Shown: positions 16,701-20,316 of the stretch, piece after piece
Layout: every line of letters begins with the position of its first letter
Numbering within the stretch: the stretch's first letter is position 1
Virus record (IMG/VR): IMGVR_UViG_3300017967_000239
Span: 1-22,385 of that record
Origin: a virus
Direction: 5' to 3' (one strand)
DNA: 22,385 nucleotides
Notes under the pieces: generated by a model
Seen by the model: the letters and a program-made list of their open reading frames with translations, nothing else
Databases searched by the model: none
Told to the model about the DNA's origin: nothing
Position numbers and translations under genes: made by a program

Positions 16701-19677
16701 TGTTGCAGATGGCGGCAAAGTAGCAAAAGTTAGTGCTGTAATTGGCAATACTAATTTGCGTACAACTCACTTTAGAGTTAAATTTGATAGAGTAACTGGC
16801 ACGTTCTTTATTACCACACTTGAGGAAACAGAAACATTCTTAGGAAGTGGTAGTAGATATACATATAAATTAAAATGGCCAGCAGATGTGCGAACAGATA
16901 AAGTAAAAGTTACAGTTGGTGATGACGAAATATTACCAAGTAGATATACTATTGAAAATATAGATGATAACATAGGCAGATCGCATCAAAGAAAAATTGC
17001 TGTTATTACATTTGAAACACCTCCTGCGAATAATAAAACTATTACAGTTGAATACAGAAAAGATGTTAGTTTATTAACAGCCGCAGATAGAATTAATTTA
17101 TTCTATGATCCAACTACAGGTATGGTTGCTAATGATTTAGGACAATTACTTGATGGTATTGATTACGGTGGTGTACAAGTTAAGAGTTTTGACTTTGGCG
17201 GCGGCTCTGGTTGGAGTGCTGATGAATGGTTTACATCTGCTTATGACACATATGATAATACCTATGAAGATGAAGTATTTAGAATCAGTGACGATAGTAC
17301 AAAAGTTTATGACTTTGCTAAACCACTTGAACAAGGTATTGTTTATAATGTATATAAAAACGGTATAAGAATTGATGATCCTAATTTTGATACAAGTCCA
17401 TCAAATCCAGATGCAATTATACCAAGTATTACAGGCGCAGGTCAAACTGGATTTATTTTAACTGATGACGGAACTTCAGTTGAGTCAACAGTAATTAAAT
17501 TTGATGAAGAAGTAGTTACTACGCAAAGCGGTGATGTAATTGTTATTCGTAAAAATACTTCCGACGGATCATTTATTCCTGACCCAAGAGCATACGATAC
17601 TATTGTTACTGGCGGCGATCTTGCATATTCTTCTGCAACAGGTATTAATCCAGAAGATATAAACATTGACGGCGACGGATTTGTTACACAAACTACAAGC
17701 AAAGGACCAGAAGAACTTGTACCAGGACAAATTCTTGATACATTAGATATCAAGGTTTACGATAGAGTTGGCTCTGGTGGAAGTATTATTGAAAGTGTAT
17801 CTTATATCGGAGATGGCACAACAGATAAATTTAAGTTCGACGGGTTACCTCAAAGTAAACAAGCAATCTTTGTTAAAATTGATAATGTAATTGTTTACAA
17901 TTACACCGTTAACTATAAAACAAAAGAGTTAACATTTAATTCTGCTCCTGCAAATAACTCACAGATTAATATTATTACAATGAGCGGCAATGGTGAAGCG
18001 ATCCTTGATATGGACACATTTGAAGGTGATGGTTCAACATTAATGTTTGTAACAAGAGTTGATTGGAGAGAAGATCTTAATAGTATTGTTACAGTTAATG
18101 GGGAAAAGGTAAACTATATTTTAGAAACAACTGATAGTTCATACGATACTGCAAATAAAGTTGTTATTAGTTTTGGTGCACCACCTGCAGAAAACTCAGT
18201 AATTAACTTTGCAATTTATGCAAGTGAAGCACAGACATTTAGTGAAATTACCACGGATAATTTAGTTGCAGATGGAAGTAGTGCATCATATCAACTAAGC
18301 ATAACACCGTTTAGTAGTTTACCTGCAAGTCACAATATTATTGTTAAAGTGGGCGATGATATTCTTAATGCAGGTTACAATGAAAAATTCACAATTGATA
18401 ATAGAGTAGAATATCAATTACGTAACTGGCAACAGCCAGGAGGTACACTTGGTGCTGACGATATTGTTGTTGTACTTAATGGCAGACAATTAACTTATAC
18501 ATCAGACTTTATTTTCCGTCCAGCGAATTCAAGTGTTGAAATTTTTGAGAACGTTGCTCAACCAGGTGACATACTTGAAATTTACGTAACAACAGACGGT
18601 GAATATACTATAAGTGGAAACACATTAACACTAACAAATATTCCTGCAGAAGATACACCAATCAAAGTTACACACTTTAGTAAACACGATGTTCAACAAA
18701 TTGATCGTAAAAATTATGATATTGTTACAAGAACTACATTAAACTTTGAAAGTGCTGGCGAGATTGAATACAATCATTTACTTGCTGGATTAATTAGATT
18801 ACAAAGACCAACTATTGATGCAGAATATGTTTGGATCATTGTTAATGGTAGATTACAAACACCGAGTGTGGACTATAAAGTAACCAATGATAGATTGTTT
18901 GTACGCATGGCTCAGCCATTAAATGAAAACGATATTATTGAAGTAATTCAGTTTGCTGAAGACGGTCCAACTGTTGCTAAGTTTGGATTTAGACAATTTA
19001 AAGATATGTTAAATAGAACAGTTTACAAACGATTAGGTGACATAAACAGTTATAGATTAGCAAAAGACTTAAAACCGTTCGATAAAGAAATTTTAGTTGA
19101 CGATGCAACTACTATGTTTGTACCTGATAAGTTTACAAATACACCAGGTGTACTTTTTGTTAATGGCGAACGTATTGAATATATGGTAAAAGATGGTAAC
19201 AGTTTACAACAGTTACGCAGAGGTACAATGGGTACTGGAGTTAAAGATATCCATAATATCGGAGATCAGTTATTTGACCAAGGATTCCAGCAAACTGTAC
19301 CGTATCAAGATCAAACATTAGTAAACACATATAACGGCGACGGTATAACTAATACCTTTAACTTAGACTGGGAACCAAATAGTGTTAACGAGTTTGAAGT
19401 TTTTGTTGGTGGAAAACGCTTGAGAAAACAAGCAATTCCTGTATTTGACCCAACAGTAGATCAAGATTCTCCTGAAGGTGATGTAACAGCACCAGCAGAG
19501 TTTAGTATCAGTTTCCCTAATATACTAACTATAGCAACAGCACCAGCAGACGGTGTCCGCATTACAGTTATTAGAAAAATTGGTAAAGTATGGAATGAAC
19601 CAGGAAAAACCTTAGGTAAGACAGAAAATGCGATTGCACAGTTCTTAAGAGCAGAAGAGGTTGACTTACCTAAATAA
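4771..19677 (+). CDS. Giant multidomain virion structural protein, probable baseplate component
   Basis: One open frame of 4968 codons. I do not recognise a T4 protein in it, but its N-terminus (LPRYFRTSPNKKFL near residue 27; PHIDWDKFVNFREYYWLP at 136-153) looks like the large structural protein that follows gene 6 in marine T4-like phages. Segments in order: conserved N-terminus 1-180; cupredoxin-like domain about 185-330 with its metal ligands replaced; W/Y-rich conserved regions about 430-1000 and 1120-1440; CBM-like motifs at 1481-1519 and 1738-1777; seven FG-GAP-like blades from 2148 to about 3140, blade 2 holding an insertion of about 530 residues; GSGY repeats at 3551-3605 and 3911-3970; a helical segment about 3785-3870 (FFAQMRYILSEQSFVDWMF); beta modules about 4070-4968. 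No signal peptide or membrane segment is evident. Its position between gp6 and a collar fibre corresponds to T4 genes 7-11, so a wedge or peripheral baseplate role is inferred. One continuous frame argues against a sequencing fusion. Confidence 0.85.
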   Translation: MANDNDQNEFPISPDGENEKRTSLSHLPRYFRTSPNKKFLTSTLDQLIQPGVVEKLNSYYGRKNAKAFTADDNYVGDVSKQREDYQLEPATVIKDDVNNVTFYKDYNDYINQLRSFGNNNPDHSKINAQEYYAWNPHIDWDKFVNFREYYWLPSGPQVLSIFGQSKEVVSTFKVSLEENDDNVAYKFTPTGLTQNPTLKLYKGQTYIFEIDTPGHPIAFATNRAFTPGQAIITETVEGVLAPGKFEAEIYDSDGYDTGEYIVEPVEGGITGFTEGDNISTLYTDGVESATVFVEKGTLKFTVPLDAPDKLFYISKNDVNTSGMILMYNILENTEINVEEEILQKKTYTTRTDVDLSNGMLVEFLGQVTPAKYGEGTWYVEGVGESIKLINKTDLEITGEYSANLFVPFDSENFDKLPFGQALNYPKDKDYITINRAAIDGNQWTRHNRWFHRETIEAVAKANGTSLDLDQSTRAKRPIIEFDAGLRLYNFGSKFKSNVDLIDDKTNDVFSIIEGSIGYNVDGVDLIEGQRILFTADPDIRVNGRIYKVTFINQLGTRQIALQEETDTEPQENETVLVKNGIENQGKIYWYNGNRWIKAQEKIRANQAPKFNLYDSTDTSFDTYNSNSFVGNKIFSYKEGSGAVDSELGFPLSYRNIENSGDIVFNFDLLTEEFTYQVGQQNFTENTDTATLRKYTDLDTYENVSGWKKAISDSKQKVIRQYVVAGQKNNFAIDVYNRSGDLNELEVKVFVNNERRTDWEINRQDGVAYVTFNSNLNRDDNLILHCTSEADKNDNGYYEFPINLEHNPLNDNISNFTYGEVADHVTTIIENVEGFEGKYPGSSNLRNLGQLSEYGTKFVQHSGPITLSSYHITNKNYNAVKALRFARKEYAKFKRAALQIANELGVDGNARYLVDEIIKKWQSEKSKQTAFYWTDMIGNGASKKRSFTVVDSGNKFYSLTNPFSLKTVSAKAVYVYLNDNQLLHNRDYIFTDEGFIQITDKVDLTVGSVVDIYEYESTDASYIPPTPTKLGLWPLHIPEIFVDNTYQTPQTVIKGHDGSIIKAYGDYRDDIILELEKRIYNNVKVSYDRDIFDIDSFIGHPSRDTGFDREDLNDIIITDFVDWLAVAGDPDYTDTGFYDRSNSFTWNYSFMTDPDGNPLPGFWRGIYKDYLGTDSPHTTPWKILGYIDKPDWWETVYGPAPYTKENLILWEDLQEGRVREPNKPIRYRPNYARKNLLNLIPVNTQGNLLSPYEAGYAQGLILPQTNTNFVFGDEAPTETAWRRGSEYPFAYITAWLIHQPAKVMGLGFDRSRIERNAAGDLVYKGNNKRIRLEDLIFPNTTDSDVRITTAGIVNYIFNYINADVTKLNEEYSEEIKNIKVQLGFKVGGFSTKDKFRLILDSRTPNNKGNVFVPEENYDLFLNTSSPIDTVSYSGVIVEKRPAGYLIKGYDKSKPYFDYYKHIERARDPVINVGGVSEAFLEWQAGQRYQQNQIVRLGNEFFRVKVSGTFDTFNEDNFTKLVELPIEGGKEAVLRRNFETDVSKLNYGTLFRTPQAVVDFLLGYGKYLEDQGFNFTKFNKNIETIENWELSAREFLFWTTQNWNSGALLTLSPSAVNLQFNRDYAVVDNIFDNFYDYTLLKADGQKLQEDFANTIRSSQNEFGLTLKNTADGIYFVKLPLVQKEHVCLLDNTTVFNDTIYNPGPGYRQARIRVLGYRSTEWNGSVNIPGFTLDSVNVVDWKENTDYKIADVVYYKTRYYSAKYKIPGSQTFNEDDWYLLNEKPSNELIPNFDYKANQFADFYDLDTDNFDSEQQRLAQHLIGYQKRTYLENIINDDVSQYKFYQGFIQDKGTINSLEKLFDALSNTENSSLEFFEDWAFKVGQYGASESFEEVEFEIDQSKFRLSPQPFQLVQTIDPLDTDLVYRYTPVNVYSKPPKYNHKPFPTKYIDEDESYIKTAGYVSQDDIDYRVTNYDDILDLDLNTVEIGQYIWVAKKEQTWDVLRQTETDMKVKSIINSDSSKSIEIKTRKAPDVEPGDIIGVLGIGPKQNRFYKVLRKSLDVIYAQTTGEVEDAEEADGFILKLISSRVSTLNDVNSKITRDNYSTQERVWVDHDENDRWTVVENTNSHSIAQQIYNGTVEGSLGTDKRVFGTSISANTNNTSIVVGSPAPINSVDGNGNAIPGRVDIHFRAGENINLVLSQSLDAPTNLFDDIQSFGRSTAISSDGKWIFVGIPYASNVKTKYRGQFASSAVYEKDEIVKYTNQYWKAKNIIEPTDPSLDFQSFSSHIRHLISTYDEQTQVYDNIYYILRGNFLFQEEQTDHVLIRAPRLAYVATTPGDTLELFWNDINTRYPSGVAPFNGNSTLSKAFFDGNHTIADKIDDILLVDNTQAIPSVGETISSSTAVGIVAFAYTTGDNRTLIYVRDANGDFESEGTLFVGDISIGAFERAVEQDDPALGGWWKIDVGLFYESVATIETKPYLVIQDVIQEGISRTPNYYENVLRITDDSNSPTVTSYIESLTYTGDNGDEIADRWVFRAPRSLDSNLVVGEKVNFFFNEYRNADNLLQDPAVIGSNITHDYLNNNEHTIADLWDGWIEVNLTNFDDRGSPTPGDPDYNPNYGNPFIPVVGDIVQDNDTLATAEVAAIEKTFNDLRVWVKNKTGTWKLGLNNGAISSMSIVGGSQGVGVLRLVGTTDTVNLQSSTAGWIVVIDRGENIPRGTTRTLQGFEYWVYKSILLEGIARDANPPSKTNNDWQRVYNIPADEDGTSSGLQKQGAFAIYLRNASNFFTLQGVYVTPDFEANRYLGSDIKIVSHTNNTYSAYVLSKGNATFDQPGRITIFNWTAGDGWKLGADENYRGDFVSTVTYFEGEYVKFGNTVYQAKTNLIPGLFNLSNWEEVSTGVDLNGFLPNDTGFIVGTDSAIETENLYEFGTQFDVSFTGDVLATIVKYGDAIDSSIATRKLIIYRKSLLGHYVFDQMIDAPYADINYGDSLTVSTDGKFIAVGAPNYTDAYSNQGTVFIYEQLNGKFEQVQHLTGPKGLPNEKFGSVVRYDNDRIVVHSAGGDLFSNTNFDDGTTVFDNGTTRFSSTLVDTGEVFVFELLGNRYVYSDKLEYANRKTLYFGRTMLIKNNHIYVSLPQFKRDGNDSAGTVLDYRVKLNTRLWERKRNARPLVDVQKIKGITIYNKDTKTVEEYLDYIDPIQGKIAGPAEVELSFKVSYDPATYSVAEVNTVNKDETNFTASEMTGKLWWDTDAVRFINPYSNTGNIFNVSNTMNSLFPGTEIEIYEWVESTLTPEEWDAQADSEEGLANGISGKTKYGMNAYSVKRVYDEPAQKFTSYYYYWVRNKKTIPDAPGRTISASDVQELIRDPSGQGYKYISLLNNNEWTAHNLESTIRGLSTILKFSYWTIDNTEKNIHNQYSIITNGLETSLPKSDFEKKWFDSLIGYDEQGREVPDRFLGEKERYGILNSPRQTMFVNRVEALKQLVERTNSVLIKNVLVDDFDLSDLETNDPIPTLASRRYDIQIDTNDELQFVAVGRVRPATLSATIQDGKILRVDITDPGRGYKTVPTVSFVTGTGEGADVQLEINNVGSVVNATVIDSGRNYQQNDLVIVRKFTVLTTVDSSYANKWSLYEYVGGLEPWNRVASQRFDVSPYWSYADWYAEGYNNLTKADFIIDETYELESLDDSFGDIVKINTVGSGGWLLLRKIDDQRNVDYTVNYETIGRENATIQLSNSIYDYADELTGYDSFGYDDSAFDLQPVDELRIILKTLRDKIFIDNLAIHYNELFFAQMRYILSEQSFVDWMFKTSFVKAKHNIGKLRKDITFNNDFLESYEAYAKEVKPYKTKIREYLSTYENQDNSQTMVTDFDLPASYSEKEGKIIPQNAIVYNDELRVASDVINSYPYKHWVDNASFEIKDVTIFDAGSGYENAPAVEFVGGGGSGAKATAYVGGGKITEIKIDNPGSGYLSAPKIILNGNVADGGKVAKVSAVIGNTNLRTTHFRVKFDRVTGTFFITTLEETETFLGSGSRYTYKLKWPADVRTDKVKVTVGDDEILPSRYTIENIDDNIGRSHQRKIAVITFETPPANNKTITVEYRKDVSLLTAADRINLFYDPTTGMVANDLGQLLDGIDYGGVQVKSFDFGGGSGWSADEWFTSAYDTYDNTYEDEVFRISDDSTKVYDFAKPLEQGIVYNVYKNGIRIDDPNFDTSPSNPDAIIPSITGAGQTGFILTDDGTSVESTVIKFDEEVVTTQSGDVIVIRKNTSDGSFIPDPRAYDTIVTGGDLAYSSATGINPEDINIDGDGFVTQTTSKGPEELVPGQILDTLDIKVYDRVGSGGSIIESVSYIGDGTTDKFKFDGLPQSKQAIFVKIDNVIVYNYTVNYKTKELTFNSAPANNSQINIITMSGNGEAILDMDTFEGDGSTLMFVTRVDWREDLNSIVTVNGEKVNYILETTDSSYDTANKVVISFGAPPAENSVINFAIYASEAQTFSEITTDNLVADGSSASYQLSITPFSSLPASHNIIVKVGDDILNAGYNEKFTIDNRVEYQLRNWQQPGGTLGADDIVVVLNGRQLTYTSDFIFRPANSSVEIFENVAQPGDILEIYVTTDGEYTISGNTLTLTNIPAEDTPIKVTHFSKHDVQQIDRKNYDIVTRTTLNFESAGEIEYNHLLAGLIRLQRPTIDAEYVWIIVNGRLQTPSVDYKVTNDRLFVRMAQPLNENDIIEVIQFAEDGPTVAKFGFRQFKDMLNRTVYKRLGDINSYRLAKDLKPFDKEILVDDATTMFVPDKFTNTPGVLFVNGERIEYMVKDGNSLQQLRRGTMGTGVKDIHNIGDQLFDQGFQQTVPYQDQTLVNTYNGDGITNTFNLDWEPNSVNEFEVFVGGKRLRKQAIPVFDPTVDQDSPEGDVTAPAEFSISFPNILTIATAPADGVRITVIRKIGKVWNEPGKTLGKTENAIAQFLRAEEVDLPK
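5323..5760 (+). other. Degenerate cupredoxin-like domain in the giant protein
   Basis: Residues about 185-330. The first half reads PTLKLYKGQTYIFEIDTPGH (196-215), the strand pattern of a cupredoxin-like domain with GHP at its usual place. The second half reads LKFTVPLDAPDKLFYI, where the family normally continues with C-x2-H-x2-M. Here those positions read Ser314, Asp317 and about Thr320, so type-1 copper binding is unlikely. A long loop of about 80 residues separates the halves. The fold assignment is by motif only. Confidence 0.5.
9211..9330 (+). repeat. CBM-like motif copy 1 (giant protein residues 1481-1520)
   Basis: Pattern: W, about seven residues, Y-Q-Q-N-Q-I-V, then N-E-F-F-R-V, then F-N-E-D-N-F-T-K-L. 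It resembles small carbohydrate-binding modules of the CBM5/12 or chitin-binding type 3 kind (W...Y..gd.V.y.n..Y.A......F...W). The last aromatic is Phe rather than Trp. Confidence 0.5.
9982..10101 (+). repeat. CBM-like motif copy 2 (giant protein residues 1738-1777)
   Basis: Starts WKENTDYKIADVVYYKTRYY and ends TFNEDDWYLL. It shares with copy 1 the FNED(N/D)(F/W) end and the same overall length of about 40 residues. It has the aromatic W, Y-Y and W positions expected of a sugar-binding face in CBM5/12-like modules. Confidence 0.55.
11491..11610 (+). repeat. CBM-like motif copy 3 inside propeller blade 2 (residues 2241-2280)
   Basis: YRGQFASSAVYEKDEIVKYT followed by NQYWKAKNII. It shares the YRG(Q/D)F opening with copy 4 and the (E)-(I/Y)-V-K-(Y/F) strand. 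It opens the long insertion in blade 2. Confidence 0.55.
11731..13050 (+). repeat. Internal duplication within the blade-2 insertion
   Basis: Two diverged copies in the same order. Copy 1 has LIRAPR (2322-2327), then HTIAD (2372-2376), IPSVGETI and EGISR (2487-2491). Copy 2 has VFRAPR (2533-2538), HTIAD (2584-2588), IPVVGDIV and EGIAR (2736-2740). The RAPR-to-HTIAD spacing is 48 residues in one and 49 in the other. Copy 2 is longer after HTIAD because of a Pro/Asn-rich loop. Function unknown. Confidence 0.65.
13330..13458 (+). repeat. CBM-like motif copy 4 between propeller blades 3 and 4 (residues 2854-2896)
   Basis: YRGDFVSTVTYFEGEYVKFG, then NTVYQAKTN and FNLSNWEEV. This is the best match of the four to the CBM5/12-like pattern, with all three aromatic positions present. 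Confidence 0.6.
13975..14016 (+). repeat. Two 21-bp near-tandem repeats encoding FD(D/N)GTT(V/R)
   Basis: Two consecutive 7-residue units, FDDGTTV and FDNGTTR, identical at 15 of 21 bases and placed in a loop of propeller blade 6. The same VFDNGT string occurs in gp6 at about 3967-3984. Confidence 0.6.
15421..15600 (+). repeat. GSGY-type repeats, pair 1 (residues 3551-3605)
   Basis: ILRVDITDPGRGYKTVPTVS followed by NATVIDSGRNYQQND. Pattern: hydrophobic-x-hydrophobic, two residues, (P/S)G-x-(G/N)-Y, a few residues, P, then a beta strand. Similar strings are frequent in marine phage structural proteins. Their role is unknown. Confidence 0.55.
16501..16700 (+). repeat. GSGY-type repeats, pair 2 (residues 3911-3976)
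   Basis: VTIFDAGSGYENAPAVEF and ITEIKIDNPGSGYLSAPKI, separated by a Gly-rich turn (GGGGSGAKATAYVGGGK). Closer to each other than to pair 1, which suggests local duplication. Confidence 0.65.
16981..19620 (+). repeat. C-terminal train of short beta modules in the giant protein
   Basis: Repeated units of about 60-80 residues with the plan (G)DG-(S/T)-x-x-F, about 15 residues, V-x-V-(D/N)-G-x-x-x-x-Y, then L-T-F-x-x-A-P-x-N-x-x-I-x-I. Clear copies begin near YIGDGTTDKFKF (4345), TFEGDGSTLMFV (4416), LVADGSSASYQL (about 4497) and TYNGDGITNTFNL (about 4853). Less regular copies carry VVVLNGRQLTY and WIIVNGRLQTP. A distinct module, GVLFVNGERIEY and LRRGTMGTGV (about 4793-4820), lies before the last copy. 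Such modules are common in tail-fibre and baseplate proteins and probably form a rod of beta sandwiches. Confidence 0.6.
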
Positions 19678-19680
19678 ATA
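19673..19680 (+). promoter_or_regulatory. Putative late promoter (AATAAATA) overlapping the giant gene's stop codon
   Basis: AATAAATAC spans the TAA stop at 19675-19677. A start 6-7 bases on (about 19686-19687) gives a leader of about 12 bases beginning at the AGGA Shine-Dalgarno. It is the same octamer as at 1297, with similar distance to the gene. Confidence 0.5.
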
Positions 19681-19686
19681 CAATGT

Positions 19687-19690
19687 AGGA
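19687..19690 (+). promoter_or_regulatory. Shine-Dalgarno (AGGA) of the 204-aa gene
   Basis: AGGA lies seven bases before the ATG at 19698, supporting that start. Confidence 0.65.
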
Positions 19691-19697
19691 TAACAAA

Positions 19698-20312
19698 ATG
19701 ACAGACAACTTATTAGACAAAAACGGAGTATTAGTGCAAGGGCATATTAAGATATTTGACCCCGAAACTAAGGAAATATTAATAGATAAACGCAATGCTA
19801 TTCACTATGAGAATATGAGTATAGCACTTGCTGAGTCTTTGGCTAACGCAGGCCAAGGATTTGTATACGAAATGGCGTTTGGTAATGGTGGTACAAGTGT
19901 TGATCCTACAGGCATTATTACATATCTTACTCCAAATAGCACAGGAACAAATGCAAGTTTATACAATCAAACATATAAAAAGATTGTAGATGATCAGTCT
20001 GTCAATAACGTTGACCCTAACAGAAACAAAATTGAAACACGTCACGTAACAGGTACAAATTACACAGATATTATTGTACAGTGTTTGCTTGATTATGGTG
20101 AGCCAAACGGTCAAGAAGCAAATGACACAGCAACAAGCACAGAGAGTCAATATGTGTTTGATGAATTAGGTCTTGTAAGTTATTCACCAACAGGAACAGG
20201 TAGATTATTAACACACGTAATTTTCCATCCTGTACAAAAGAGTTTAAATAGATTAATTCAAATTGATTACACAGTTAGAGTACAATCATTAACCGGTTTT
20301 AACGAGGGGTAA
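19698..20312 (+). CDS. 204-aa tail or baseplate-associated protein of unknown function
   Basis: I do not recognise a named family. The N-terminal 60 residues read GHIKIFDPETKEILIDKRNA, then an amphipathic helix (ENMSIALAESLANAG), then YEMAFGNGGTSVDPTG. This arrangement (h-x-I-x-D-x-x-T-x-E-h-x-h-x-x-x-N-x-I followed by an alanine-rich helix and a FGNGGT turn) recurs in small phage tail-associated proteins. The C-terminal half has alternating strands (TDIIVQCLLDYGE, YVFDELGLVSYSP, LLTHVIFHPVQK, LIQIDYTVRVQSL) consistent with a beta sandwich. It is soluble, with no signal peptide. It has its own Shine-Dalgarno and a late-type box upstream, and the collar fibre gene follows by four bases. It does not resemble T4 gp8 or gp9. 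A connector between the giant baseplate protein and the fibre is a guess from position only. Confidence 0.8.
   Translation: MTDNLLDKNGVLVQGHIKIFDPETKEILIDKRNAIHYENMSIALAESLANAGQGFVYEMAFGNGGTSVDPTGIITYLTPNSTGTNASLYNQTYKKIVDDQSVNNVDPNRNKIETRHVTGTNYTDIIVQCLLDYGEPNGQEANDTATSTESQYVFDELGLVSYSPTGTGRLLTHVIFHPVQKSLNRLIQIDYTVRVQSLTGFNEG
20304..20309 (+). promoter_or_regulatory. Strong Shine-Dalgarno (GAGGGG) of the collar fibre gene
   Basis: GAGGGG sits in the last codons of the 204-aa gene, seven bases before the ATG at 20317. It is the strongest ribosome site in the window, and it fixes the fibre start although no late box lies in the 4-bp gap. Confidence 0.7.
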
Positions 20313-20316
20313 TTAA

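Noticed and set aside
17442-17753. 103-codon antisense frame
   Set aside because: It is fully inside the beta-module region of the giant gene and has no start signals.
4771-19677. The giant frame as an assembly artefact or fusion of several genes
   Set aside because: The frame is continuous, composition is uniform, no internal Shine-Dalgarno/ATG with a late box stood out, and the conserved segments run in one frame throughout.
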